Assembly: GCF_037975245.1 (NCBI RefSeq)
Contig: NC_092564.1
Span: 13,852,484-13,916,483, forward strand
Reading direction: 5' to 3'
Source: Apostichopus japonicus
Taxonomy: Eukaryota; Echinodermata; Holothuroidea; Aspidochirotida; Stichopodidae
Length of the DNA: 64,000 bases
The notes under the pieces are model-generated. The model saw only the letters and a list, made by a program, of their open reading frames with translations, made no database searches and was not told where the DNA came from. The position numbers and the translations under genes were made by a program. Of this stretch, positions 13,201 through 28,200 are shown in pieces. Position 1 is the stretch's first letter. Each line of letters begins with the position of its first letter.

Positions 13201-16200
13201 AATGACATTTGTTACCAACTTTATAGTTGGGACAACCTACTGTAGACAGCAATACTACAGCAATACTACAGCAATACAGCACCTGAGGAATGCCCCACTG
13301 TCTTGTTACACCATTTTACCTCCATGGTTACACAATGAAAGTTGCATACAACTGTTGTCTGTCATATAGACACAGTATTAGGCTATTAGCTACCAGTATC
13401 AAGTATATACAAGCTCTTGAGGTTTTTAAGTGGTTAATTGTATTAATGTATTGGTATCAATCTGGTACAAAAGGTTTGACATTGTGAGGATTAAAGTACC
13501 TTCTTAAGCCTCAATGTAAATCAAGCTTGATTAGTCCACTTTCATTTCAAAGAATGAGACCAAGTCAAGTTAAAAACTTTTCTGCTGTGCATTTTGCACA
13601 TGTAGACATGGATCCAGGTGATGGGGGGGGGGGGGGGGAGATAATTCCTCCCCTTATTCAAACCCACACAAAAGATAACCAGCAGTTATTAGTGCAAACT
13701 TGTGTGTAGACCTAATTTATAGGACCCTAAATATTTTTCAAGCACCATTTCACATCTAAGATTTCAATTTGTTTGTGGGTCTGGACCCCAAGATCCTGCT
13801 AGATGGGAGTTGGCCTCACCAACCCAGTGGCCACAACCCCTCCATTTTATAATCCTGTATCTGCCCCTGATGTGGGAAGTTGGTCAACAAAGTATTGATA
13901 ATCAAATCAACATTAATTTTAACATTAATTTAACATTAATTAATGTTAAACATTGATAAAGTTAATATTCATTAATGTTAACTTATTAATGTAAAATATT
14001 TAACATTAATTAATTTAACATTAATTAGTGTTCAATAATTTACCATTAATGCTTATTAAATATTAATTTTGTTGAAGGTTTCAGAACGTGTCTTTAGGTT
14101 TGATCAGTCTCAATCTTATTAATAGTTACACTCTGCTTTGATGATAAAATAGTTGATTTATTGAAGAGCAGTGACCTTTCTATAGACCTGACCAATTACA
14201 CCACAAATTATCTATATCCTTGTAAAGACCACACTAGTATCCGTATTGTACTGTACTGTACAGTAATTCCTACGGTCAGTGCCTAATGTAAAGGAAGTGG
14301 TATTTTCCCTTACTCAAACTTTTGTTTCATCGATGTATTGCAGTAAGTGCTTTTACAAGTACTTCCTTCGTTCATTCAGACAAAGCCCATACACTTATGT
14401 TCTTTAGGGTTAGTAGAAAATCAACCATAAATCCTGTGCATGAAAAACCAGAGATTCCAAGAGAAGCATTCTCTCGTTACCACAATGTCGTTAAGATTGG
14501 ATATAATCCCTGAGAAATCAATAAAACCCTCCAGTACTTGATTCTAAGTTTCGTCTCTTTCCATAACAGACAGTTTTAATTTCTCCTCTTTTGTTTTTAA
14601 TTGTTCACAATAATTGGAAAGTGGTAGAATATTTGTAAACAGACTTAAGACGATTTCTTCTGGCCTTGTTTGATATTGTATCGATACTTGCATCCATGGC
14701 AATGAAGTCTTATTAGCACAAGCCACTTATATGGTTGTATTTCAAATACCTAGAGAACTGTGGTCAAGTTAGTATTATTTTTATTATGAGGAATAACTTA
14801 GTGTTCAAATTTTATGTATGTAGTTTTGTAGTCTCTGAGTTTTGCCTCTTGTAAAGTACTACGTATATGATTCCTGTGTACATACTGTAACTGTGTTATA
14901 CATGTTCACATTTGTATCAATTTGCAGCTACTGTATACATGAGCATTTTGCGATGCAATCCTGGATAAATCGTTCCCTGTTACATCATTACAAATATACT
15001 TCAAGGCCTTGGTATGAAACTATGTTGTTGCCAGATGATTGCATAAGAAGGTGGAATCTTATTGAAGTGTGTAAACTCAGGTTATATAATTTAAGTAACA
15101 AACTGCAACCAGTTACCTTACGTCTTAACATGAGATACCCAGTTTAAGCAAGCCTATAACATAATGTTAAGTTACAGTAGACTTATTGCTGGGCCTGCAT
15201 TCATTTGTACAATAACCATTGTCATGAATCACATAACATTACAACACTCCTCTCTCACCTGTCTCCATACTGCCAACCCACTTTTCTCATCTGCCATGTC
15301 TATACAAACACACATTGGTAAAAATCATCGCCTCTAATTGTGGTCTTTTTTTATTTTCTTCTTTTGCAGACATACTTGGATGCATTTAAAGAAGTTCATG
15401 TTGTACTAGGCAACCCTGCTTGTGACTTGGACTCTGTAGTTTCATCTTTAATTTATTCATGCTACTTGTCAAAGGTGAGTTATTTGTCCTGATTTAATAT
15501 GTACTAGACATGTATTTGAAATCATGCAAAGAAGTTCATATACACACTAATAACAGTATGCACTGTTCAGTACTTAGTAAAACAAAATTTGTATTGAAAT
15601 GACAGAAATATTACAAATAAGAGAAAGATGAAAGTAAGTTCAGGCCAGACATAACGGTACAGTATGGGACAAAAATGAATCGTTTTCGTTTACCCCCACC
15701 GAAAGTACACAGCACGGGTTTATTTCCTGATTTTTACTCACAAAGACAGTTTCGAAACAAACTGAAACTCAAAGCATATTTGCTACAAATCATGCAGAAT
15801 AACTGCCATGCCATTGGTAATTAATAAATCGAAAGTCCAATGTGAAAAATTGGAACCGTATTTTTATTTCATTGTACTAGAAATGAACTTGAATAGGAAA
15901 TCTTTAAATGGGAGAACTTGCATTATCCATGCACAAAGCTCTTTGCAAACATTTCTAGTGGTAACTTTTGTTCACTGATCAAAGTATCAACCACAATTGT
16001 CTTAACCCCCCCCCCCTCCCAAAAACTAATTTTCGTACTCTTCTATCTTCAAGAATTACAAAACTATTACTCTGGTTCCTTTCCTTCTACTTCTATTATG
16101 GAAAGACTACTATTATTTCTACTTATAACTGCTAGTCCTGGTTTTCTCTTCTTGTTTGTATGAAATAATATTTCTGTCTCATTTTGTGGGAGCCCTTGAA

Positions 16201-19200
16201 GTGTTGTTATAATTACAGCTGTAACCTCTCCCATGCTGGAAGTTCATGTATTATTGATCTGTTGTCAAAGTGTCCTCGAAAGTGATACTTCGCTTCAGTC
16301 AGGCCTCCTATGATAGCACTGTCTGAGCATGTTTTACATAGGTGGTTGATTAAAATGCCACAATTAATATTTTCTCTTTCCTGCATTACGGATAACATTT
16401 CATGTGTTGCATTTAACACTTTTTTCTTTTTTTCCATCTCTGTCACATAGATATCTAATGAGGAATTCAGAACAATAATCCCTGTTTTGAATATCCCCAA
16501 GGAGGATTTTCTCCTCAGGACAGAGGTTGTTTCTTTTCTCTCATCTCAAGATCTCGATGAAACATTGTTAATATTCAGGGATGATATTGACCTCAGCACT
16601 CTAGCTGCTGGCAGCAGACTGAAATTAACTCTGGTCGATCATAACGTCTTATCCCGAGAGGATGCGGACCAGCTGGACCCATGTATCGTGCAGATTATAG
16701 ATCACCATGACAATGGAAGGGTGGAGGAAGAGGGCAGAGAGATAGATATTCAGCTGGAACCAGTAGGGTCATGTACCACCCTTGTCTTGGCGGACATTCT
16801 TAAAAAATCGGAAGAACTGTTAGACGAGAGGATAGCGTCACTTGCGATAGGTTTGTACTTATGTTTGAAAATTAAATCATCTTGAATATTACACAAAGAA
16901 GGAAACAGTGGTAGTGTTGTAACTGTTTTTTTTTTTAATATTGAGGGGGGTGGTTGTTGGGGTAAGGGGTGGGTATATCTCTCACTATTTTAATAAACCA
17001 ACAGAAAGTAACAAGCAGTCAAGTTGAAAGTCACAGCTGAGAGTCTCCAGAAAAGAGTGTGAATGAGAACATGTTTGAAAAAATCTTAAATCTATCCTTT
17101 GGCACAAATACAGTTGTCACAGTAATTGTTCTTAAGAATAGATGCATGAAGTGATTTTAAAGATGGATTAAACATCCTTTGCACTATAAACCAGTGTCTA
17201 CATTAAGATTTCACTAATAGACAGAAGCAAAAGTCTTCCGTCCTCTTTCTTTTGATAAAGTCAATAGTGAGACACTTGACTATTCAAACCTAAATTTAAG
17301 TTTGTTATTTGGATAATTATTCTACAGCTTTGGAAAAGCAGAAAGTAGATATTGTCCCCACAGCAGAGCAAGAATTTGCATATATGTGAATATTTAATCC
17401 ATTCTGTAGAGTGTACACTACTAACTTACTATAGCTAAAAGGTGACGTCAGGTTTGTATTGGATGTTGTCCTGATTGAGAGATGTCACCATTTCAAAGTG
17501 TCTCATATCACAGTGGCTGATATTAGTAATGACTACTATGTCTGCAGTGGATATGACAGGAAGTTGTTGCAGAAAGCCTCCATATTTTTTCCTCATTTTT
17601 TTCTATTTCCAGAACAGAGTTTTCAGAATTGAGAATGATTATTTATAATTGCCACAATTTCAATAGGTACTTTAATTTTCTGTCAATTTTGAAACAAATA
17701 TATATACGATGAGAAAAACATGCTTTGAAGGTCACTGAAATTGTTGAATCCGCCCAGTCAATCTATTGAACGATGGCCTGTTAAAGTAAACAAGTTCTCA
17801 CTTGATTGAAAGAATAGTGAGGGGTGTGTTTGGGTTGCATTGAAAGTACTAACAGGGAAAATGAAAAGATATTAAGTCTCATGGATACTTCTAGTTGATT
17901 TCACATCAATGGGTTTCCATGTGATGAATTAGCTGGTGATACTTAGTGCAGTGTATATAATTTCTGTGATCTCTTTATTTGAAGTTTATGATAAACATTT
18001 TGAGACATTTTCTGATTGGATATTGGCTATATTTTATTTGATAAACCATGTTTACATGGAAAGAATATAAAGCAACATTGCAAAGGGAATGGGTAAAAGG
18101 AATGCATCTATGTTAACAATGTTTCTGTGATGGCGTGACATCCAGTAAGTAAACTTGCCAACTAAACAGCTTGTATGTGGGAAATTACTCAAATTGTCTG
18201 AGCCTTTGTTAGCATATAAGCATTACTTTTCAAAACATGACTGTGAGCTATCAATTTGCTCCATGGGCAAACAAATTGTTTGTTGAAATGTTTAGTCAGA
18301 ACTCCTCAGTATGATTGTATAGATTTGCTTGGTCACCAAGTTTTCTCAATTTTATGAAACGTACATTATTAAATGTTTCTCAAAAAAGGATTGTAACTGG
18401 TCAAGCTCAGATCTATAGCCTTGTAGATTAGTTTGTAATTAGTGCATAATTAACATATGAGATTAAAAAAATATTATCTCTCATAAACTTTACCATATTA
18501 GTATCAGTCACTAAAAAGTATTTTTCAGAAATTTTAAACATTTTTTGCCACTTTTGTTAACTTAATGTGGTCTCACACTTGACCCAGTGAAGGTGATGAA
18601 CTATTTTGTACAGTAAACATGAATTCAGTTTGTACAATTTGCATCCAGATTTTTTTTTACCAAGGTCAATGCAAGATGCTGTTTTAAGTTATATTCATTT
18701 TAGGAAAACCCTTATTTTGGCAAAATGGGAATTTTAATCCATGTTTAAAGAAAAAGTTTTGCTAGGCATTAATTTTTCTTCAAATATGGGCCTTTAATTT
18801 GGTGACCAAACATGTCTTAAAATTTAAGTCCTCTTTCAGACTTTCACAATTATTCCCTTCTCGAAGATAACAGCAACTGTCAACAATTTTAGCATTAGAA
18901 TTGTTTTTAATACTAGACAGCTAACAGGTCTAGTACTGTAGGTTACTCCCTCTCCTGTCTTTGTTAGTGACAAACATGTTCTGTCCATTGGGGGATTACT
19001 GTAGGCTCAATTGTTGACAAGAATCTCCATATCTCTTTAGTTCAAACAGAAGTAAACAGTCCATTGTAAAGCAGGCATGCAGTCTCAATTGGGCAACAGA
19101 TTGTGAGATTTTGGTTGAATGTCCTAGCTGCTCTTATGTTCTCTATAACTTATTTGTAGAACTTTCCACTCGATGGCTTCTGCTTGTTATTATCTGGATC

Positions 19201-22200
19201 ACTTGTTTACATTCAAAGAGAACTTGTGGAGATTCTAAGCTTCTTTTTAACAGTTGCTCTCTGAGATAAGAGTTGACTTTCTTTCAAACATCTTGATAAT
19301 GTAGAAAATTGCCTGTGTGACCCACATGAGTTTACATTATTACTTTATTCCTTTGGGTAATGTGTGTCCATGCAATGGATACTACTGTATATATAGGACA
19401 GTCTAATACAAATCTGTAAATAGTACAGAAAAGTACTGTCAACCATTGCTTATTGTATTTCAGTCACTTTGTCTATGGATTGTACCAATAACATATGGTG
19501 TGTACAGTATAAATGTTTGGTTATGGGGAAACAAGTCTCTGCTGTACATAGTTTTGAAGTACTTAAAATTGGATTGGTACTAACTAGTAACTACAATATA
19601 GAATGTTAATGCTACTGCTGAATCTGTATTCATGGTCTTTCAGATTTCAAATTTCCAGTTAAACCTATTCTAAGCAACTTATTTAAATCTTGCATAAAAT
19701 TCATTCATGCACTTTAATAGATGAGGTAGTAAGAAATTTGCTTACGTATACTGTATATTTATTGTAGTGGTAGCTTTTACCTACACTACATAACACTGAA
19801 CACTGTGTGTGTGTGTGTGGGAAGTAATGCGTCACAATAGTACAACTACACGCTGTAATGGAGATGAACTGAAGAAAAACTGTGCAGTGTGTTTAATACA
19901 CTGGAGCTTTATCTACCAGCAAGAAATTAAAGCTCTATGGGGCATGATTGCTATTTATCAGGTGCTTGACTTTATGAAAACAATACTTGTAAAGCTGTGA
20001 CACCTAACAAATTGCATTCCTGTTATGTATAACTCTACAATTGGAACAACATACTGTATAAATGAATGGAAGGTAGTTATTATCTAACTGTGGATATTCA
20101 AGTATCATTGTTGAAATTGTGAACAAAAATGTCAAGGAAGCCTCTGCAGAGTTAAGAGATGCAAATTGTAAAGTTTACTAGGACTTTGTTCGTTTGGAAA
20201 GTGACTAGTTTTCTTGGTCGTGTTTCATTTTCTTACAAGACAGACACTTCAAGTTTTTTTATTTGCATAAATTGACACTCATTGCTTTGGCTACTGCTTC
20301 CAGTCAATCTGGACCACAGTTATATTGTAACTTCTTTCTTTAAGATAATTCTGTTGTTAATGAAATTGTTGAGGAAGTACCATTATGCCTTACAAATAAT
20401 GAAAAAACAATGCCTACATTTAATAGCTCTCACTTGCCACCCTGAATTTTTAGTTGTATTCATTGAATCCACAGAGACGTATAGTTATTTGTACTTTTCC
20501 AGAAAGTTTCCATGATTTGTGATTATTTATTTATATTTTGTCTTCAGAAATGTTCCTTTTATCTTTTTCTTCAGGTACTATTCTTCTTGACACAGTTAAT
20601 CTGTCTACTACAGCAGGAAGAACCACAGACAAGGATACAAGGGTGGTGTATACTCTGAGTAGACATTGCCCAAATCTACTACACCAAGAAGTCTTTGATG
20701 CTTTACAAAAGTCCAAATTTGATGTCACAGGTAAGAAAAGAAACTACTCTAACTAACCATTTGTTTTAGTGAAATAATTGTCATTCATGAACAGATCTTA
20801 AGCATGCATATCACAGCCACCATCACAATAGTATACTACACTGTGATGTCACCCAGTTGGGACAAGTTTCCTATACCATACTTTCATGTCCTGTCTTTGA
20901 ACACTGGTACTGAGAGTACGAGCAGTTTAGGTTTCTATCAGAGAAAGATTAAGGAACTTTGTACTGTCAGAATGAGTGCTTTGAAGCATGATAGTAAAGT
21001 ACAGTATAGAGTGGTATTAGCATCGGCAATTGTTTCAACTGTCTGGTGATGTTTAAGTTTTATTTCATTTGTGTTACATTTTGAGAATAAATTTGGCATA
21101 GCAGAAATTGCTAGGCAAGTGCTTTGATATGTTTTGAGGCCAACCTTGTGTTGTAACTTTAGCATTGTTTAGTACAGATCGTCTGTTCTTCAATGTTGGG
21201 AATATTCAATGTAGCAGCGATAGTTACAGATAAGACATGGAACAGTTTCAGGTTCAAGTGAAAAAGGAACACCAGTTTCAGGATTTTCATACGTCGGCAA
21301 TGGGAGGGATTAGAGGTGGTTGTTGTGCAGCTCTTAGTCTAGGAATTTGAATGTTTACTCTTTAGTCCCCTGATGGAAGGAGTGGAAAGGGACAGTAAGA
21401 AATGTATAAGTGGACACTTTGATGATGTCCGATTAAGAGATCCATCCTAATTAAGATCCATCCTAAGAGATCCATCTGTTCGTTGCATATAAATTGTAAT
21501 TTGTACAGTGTAAAAAGTAACTGTTCTCAAGTAAACAATTTATGTTGAATTATTGTTTTGGTTACTATACTGTTCAGTTTGGAAATCTTAAATGCAAGAA
21601 TTTGCAATTATTTCAAGATGTCGACTTACATGTTCCTACTGTATTTCTTTTAGGTCTTTCAGCGATGGATGTTCTCAGAAAAGATTTTAAGTCCGTTTCT
21701 GATCAGGATACTACCATCGGTCTTAGCTCCATTCCTTGCTCTGTAGAGGTAAAGTTTTAATGATAAACATAACTAGTGGATTCTAGTGTTAACATTTATG
21801 CCATGTAAGATTTCTTACTTCATTGGTGCCAAATCATGCAATATGACAAATTTTCTACTTCACAAATTTTATTACTGATTCACATGTTAGTAGTCAGTTT
21901 GTTGCCATTTACCAAGCTAAAATTCTGTAGCCCCCACGAGTTATGGTTGTGTTATTAATGGAATACTACCTATCGTGGAGTGCTGACCCTTTTGATGGGT
22001 GGAAATTCTTGCCAGTGGTGCAGAAACTTGTGCAAAAATTTCTGAGATGTTTGGTCCATCGTAACTCTGTCTTAAATTTTATCTTATGACTTGCCGTTAT
22101 CAAGTTGGTCTTGATTAGGAAAATAGGTGAGAGCTGTTTTTCAGCTAATTATAACATGTTTGGCATTCTTGTTTTAGCTTGGGGATATCACTGTGGGGAT

Positions 22201-25200
22201 TTGGTGATCAATATTGATTAGTTTGGCTGTTTTTTGTTCTGAGATTGCAATACAATATCTAAAAGAATTAAGCAGTCCTGTAAAAACATCGCTTCATATT
22301 TTTACCCTGAAATATAGCTGTCAACTAGAATTTTTTTTTATATAATGGTGAATTACTTTTGTGAGACTTCTTTCAGCATTGCTGCTTTACATAGAAAGAG
22401 AGTGGGAGGGGGTGGGAGGTATGTGGTGGGGGGGTGGGAAAGATGGAAGGTAGGAGATACTGAAAGGTGGACCTTGGAATTTCATAATTACATACCATAA
22501 ATTGTTCATGCAACTCATTACAAGCAACTTGTTTAGCACACAAAGGTTGGAATGGGAGTCTGCCAATTGCAAAATTAACAAACTCCTGTTGGAACGAAGA
22601 AGCAAAACTCTTCAGTTATTGTAAATGCTGAACTTTTGAAGCTGCAGAGACTATGTGAAAGTCCTGCAGTCTGTGGCAACCTTTAGCAATGTATAAATTC
22701 AATGCAACAGTACACAATATATTGTAGCACAGGAGAAAACAATGAAGGTAGTAAAAAATATGTCAGTTCCAAAAACTGTAAAGGTGGTGTAGATAAATGT
22801 GCATGAAAGGTACAGGATTGCTTTAACTAAACACAATTGTGTACCAATGGTTGGGGAATAGTGCAGGTGTAAGCACCTCTCACATTTTGACCAGACCCCT
22901 AAATTGTGAGCGAGAAGGTAAAACTTTAACTTTTTTGTTATGCTTTAAACTTAGACCAAAAAAAAATTGAAGCCACTCCTAAAATTGACAAGTTTTACTG
23001 CTCTTCTCATACATCTTCTAGTAGTTATAGCTCTTAAACACCATCTAAATTTAAAAATATTTTATAAAAAGTGTAGGTATAAAGATACTTAGGTAATATA
23101 TAAATTAAGCAATTCTGGCTTTTAAAGGCAGTTTGCATTTGACTTTTGATCTTTAGTTCTTGTTTATTCTTCTTGCCATGAGGAGTGGTCTATGGAGATA
23201 CTGTATATCAACTGTAAATAGAGGAAAACCAATCTCTTTTTATGATCTTACCCTCTTATCTCCTCTGAAAGGTGACCCAGAAAGGATGTAAGGCAATCAG
23301 AAATATCCTGCGTTGCTCAGTAGGGTTTAATAAGATGCAATTAGCTTCTATCAACAGTGATCGGTTTGAAGGGCATTGAATATTTTAATATTGAATAGTT
23401 TGCAACATGAATGTAAAGGCAATACAAAATGAAGTACATGCATACACATACAAATACATATATATATACCGACACGGCCACACATACATATGCAAATATA
23501 AGTGAATGACACCAAAAGGAACCTGCCTTTTGCTTCCACCATTTAACCTTTCTTGCTGAGTTTTGATTCCTGTAAATTTCAGAATGAAAAAGTTCACAGC
23601 CCAATTACATCATTACAACACCTTTAATAGTCACTCATACGAGTCAACAGTCTAGGATTGATTTCTGTTGTACACATCCAATGTGCACCCATTGTCAACA
23701 TCTTAGAAATGAGACTAAAACCCTACCTTAAGTCATTTGCATTTGTTTATTAAAGTTGTTGAACCGCCCAGTCTCCGTAGCTATAGATGGTGGAATTGTA
23801 AAGGTTGGATTTTATTACCATTGGTACTTAAAATAGACAATGTTCATGGCAGGTCACAGTCTTTTCTCTGTTCAATGCACAATTAAACTTGCAGTACATG
23901 TTGAGGAATTGCCTTATGTAGGAGAGCAGGCTATGTGTGTAATAATGTCACACTGCTTGATTTAGCTTTCAAATCCAGTGGTGTTGCTGTTATTTTTGTG
24001 CCCCTGCATCACAGATGTAGAACCTAGGCTTGAAACTGGACAATGATACTAGAATAGAAATTACAATTTAATATCAGTAAGTAAATTATAGGAGATTTGG
24101 CAACCTCTATGCATATCAATAGACAAGCAACACTAGTAACATGAAAACAAAACCACAAACAAAGCCACAATTAATTGAAGATTGAATGAATATCAAACTC
24201 TACAATTCTTAGATTCTCCAAAGGAAAAATACATACATATGTACCTTAAGCAGACATCTATGAATCTTACTGTGGAAGTTTGCTTTAACACTTGAATCAA
24301 ATTTGATCACCACTTTAAGCATCTGTTGCTGCAGGAAGAGGCCAAAGCTGGTTGATTATTAATGGTTTGCTTCTAGCCGAGGTTTAACAGATTGTTATAA
24401 GAAGAGCTTCATTTCCATCTCAGACTTGTTTGCATCATTCTCAGTTTTCTTAAGAGCAGAGCTCTACACGTGCTGGTACTGTATGGCTTACTACAGTACA
24501 AAGACACAAGCATAGCATAGCATAGATAACAATGTTATTGTGTCGTATGTAGTGTGACAACAGATGGTAAAGTTGAGAAAGTCTTGTTCTGTTAAAGATT
24601 GAATGATGAGACTTACCATTGGCCTACAACACCTTCATTGCAGATTTACTGTGTAGATACTGCCTACTTTACACACATGAGTAGGGAAAATGTTGGTGTC
24701 ATTACCTGGTAAGGGTAATTTCCAGTCCTAGTTTCCCCTCTTTGGACAAGACCTGTAGCAAATGTCACTACAACAAACTCTCACATCGTACCTTGTTTTT
24801 GTCGTAGGTCCTTCTCGACAAGTCTGAAGGGAATCAAGTTCTTCAAGAATTTTGTGAGTCCCAGCGTCTTTCAGTTCTTCTACTAATGGCAGCCTTCCAA
24901 GGAGAAGATGGCAATTTGAAGAGAGAACTTGGGGTGTTCTCTCTTTCTCAGGAGGATGAAATGAGGGCAAAGTTAACATCTCACTTGACCTCTGATGCAG
25001 CTGGTCTGCAGTTGGAGGAACAGAGTGTGGATTGTAAAGATTTGTCCTCCTTTCACCATGGTAATGTTGGAGCTTCCAGGAAAGTTGTCCTTCCTCTTGT
25101 CCAGCAGTTTTTGGAAGAAGTGGGAGTAACCAACCAAAGTACCACAGGGGACAAACAGAAACCAGAGGACAGAAGAGCAGATGGAGAGAGTTCTGTTGAA

Positions 25201-28200
25201 ACCGAGGATGGAGGGTCAGAGATGAAGGTAGTAGACACTGCCGATCTTTTAGGCAGTTTTGAGCCCAGTTCTCAAACTAATTATTCTGGGGTTGCACCTA
25301 TATTGCATGGTAATACTAACAATTCTAATAGTTTTAACGGCGATGCTAGCTCAATAACACCGCAGCATGATATGCACATTCATAATATAACCACTGCTCA
25401 AAATATGCAACATGTATATAACCTGTTGGATTTAGATCCTATGTCACCAACAACCTCAGACCAGCAGCCAATCTCGCAAACAAGTTCTAGTTTGAACGAT
25501 TTGCTTGGTTTTGATCCTTTTTCAAGCTTAAATACTGACTTACAAGGTGAAGAGCAGAAAGAGGTATTTCAATCAGAAGGAAGTGTCTCATCTCCGATGG
25601 ATCAGTCCGATGCTATTAGTGATTCTCTGCTGTTAGTGGACTTTGGTGCATCAGAAGACCCAATCAGCCAAAGTACTGAGACTGAAGATGTATTCTCGGT
25701 CTTAAGTAGTCAAGGTCAGACTGGGTTTGAAATTGAATCAGGTAGCACAGATGGGAATGTTAGATTATCAGAGACAAGGGAAGGGTTTGATTCTTTCTTA
25801 CTAGAGCCAACTGAGATTGGGGATCAATTAATCAAGAGATTAGACCCCAGCATACATGGTAACAAGGATGATCACAGACAGGAATCCTTTAATGTGACAG
25901 ATTCTGATGGGAGCAGTCTGGCTGACTTAAAGAAAGATGATTTTCAAGATGAGAAAGAGGACAAAACAGTTGAAGAAATAAGTGGTATACAGAGAGATGA
26001 GGAGGACAAGATAGAAATGCCTGAAACCCTGGAAATATTAGTCTCTGAAAAAGACAGTTCAGATTTGTTGAGCAAAGGTTCAGAGGAGGATATTGCCTTT
26101 TTCGTTGAAAAGGCGGATAGCGAAAGGGAAGCAGGAACGTTGGATGAACTAGAATTGAATGGAGAATTAGCTGAAGAGAAAAGGGGCAAGTTTTCATCAA
26201 CTATCGCACCAAACAACTCATTTGGGGATTTAGATGAGTATGCAAGGACCAGTACACCACAACTAGATGATGATGAATTATCCGAAAAAGTGGAAGAACT
26301 ACATCGATCCAGGAGTGAAAGTTTAATTACAAATGAATCTCAAAATGAAGGAGATAAAATTACCATCAAGAATTTGGAGATGATTGCTACATTAGGAGCA
26401 TCAGGTAATGAAGTACAGGGAGAGGATGCAGGAGAGCAGACCACTATTTCAGAGTTGAAATCTTTTCTTGGAGTTTTAAACGGAGAAGAACACATTCATG
26501 GAGATGATAATAGTCAAAGTGATGATAAGGGAAACGATGTGGGTGATGAAGGTCTTACATGGGGTACGGTAGAGGAGGATGGAGCACATACAGAGGAAAA
26601 TGAAGATGATGATGTCAGTGGACAATCCTCAGATGCTCCTTTGCTGAGTGAAGGAGCTCTGTCCAATGACAGGGAAAGTGCAGAACATATAATAGTTCAT
26701 GAACGTCCGACCCAAAGTGAGATTGGAATAGAAATAGAGGCAGGAAAGAGTGACTCTGACCTGAAATATTCATCAGATAATGCTGATTCATCTGATCACT
26801 GTCCGTCTGAAGGCGATAAGGACACAAGACAGGGTTCATTTGATGAAACTTCTCAACAAAATTCATCTTTTGCAATGTTTACATCAAAAGTAGGAACCAG
26901 TGAAAAATTTGATGTGCAAGAGTCCGACAATGGTAGTGGGGCCAGTGATTGTGGTGGAACCATAAATGATGACAAATCCTTAAGCAGTGACCAGAATGAA
27001 ATGGACATGATGGATGAAAAGAAGATAGATGATGAAACAAATGAAGATGATTCAATGACAATTTCGGTGGATTTGCAGGTCAATAGCTTGCAAGAATTAC
27101 ACAGTGAGTATCAACATCATATTGCTGAGAAGATGCAATTTGGTCAAACTGAGAAAGTGGTTGACCACTTTTTTACTCCTGAGAGTGATGAGCTTTCTTA
27201 TGACAATCAAAATCTCAGAGGTTCTGAAGATCACACTGAAAACTATATCATTGAGGATGAATCTATGAACAAGTTTGCACCAGATGATACAGAAGATGAT
27301 GAAAGAAGCTCTCAAGAGCAGGTTGATGAAGAAGGTATTGATGGTGGTTTAGTAGGGAATGCTCTAAGCAATCCATCAATAATTGAAGTTGGTTTAACCT
27401 CTGGCAGTGATGTATCATCCAGAGGTGAACAGGACAACATTGGTGACTTTTCAAGTATGATGAGTAATGAACATGATGATAATGAGATAAGTAGTATCTT
27501 TGGAGATACTTCTTTTAAAAGTTCTTTGCTTGAAGTTGACACTCAAAACTTTGATGAAAATGAAAGTAGAGGTCAGACAAAAGAAAACATACAAACAAAT
27601 CCTTTTGCAAATGAGGTTGATGAACTCTTCAATGTTAATGAAAACTTAACAACAGAACAAGATGGTACACAAGTAGTCCCTTTTGAACATGAATTGAGCA
27701 GTGAAATGATCACTGGTACTACAAATGATCAGAAGTTTGATATTTCAGTAGAAAGTACCTCTGAGATAACTGTTTTTGAAGAACCCAAACAAGACACCCA
27801 CAAAAACATGTATGAAAGAGGAAGCCAGGTTCAATTGGAGAGTAGCCTTCAAACCAATCCATTTGGTGTTGGAGAACTGTCCAATGGGAAGCGATCTTTT
27901 AGAGCTGAAGACAAAGATATTCTTGGAGATGAAATAATTGATATTTCTACAGGAGGTACTTCTGATGTCATACCTGTATTACAACACAAGCTGAAAGTTC
28001 ATGAAACAAATTATGAGAGTCAATCAATGGGGAACCCTCAAACGAATCCTTTTGTAGGGGAGATGAAAATTCATTCTGATAGAAATCCCTTCATGGAAAC
28101 AGATAAAGAAGATATATCTGATCAAGACCTCTCCTGTCAAATGATGCAAACGAGTGACGATTATGCTATGGTTGAGAGCTCTGTGGATACTTCGTCTTTT

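Larger units (their letters stand above)
4258..15369 (+). other. PRUNE2: PRUNE2-like intron 1 (11.1 kb)
   Basis: A GTAAGT...TTTGCAG intron. It contains a large inverted repeat (5468-6553), a degenerate minisatellite (7195-7455), a diverged direct duplication (8527-8948), a GT-rich tract near 9450-9505, a hAT MITE (12145-12881), a possible second degenerate MITE near 13600-13876 and an AT-palindromic stretch near 13905-14060. Open frames inside it are short and look like chance. Confidence 0.75.
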
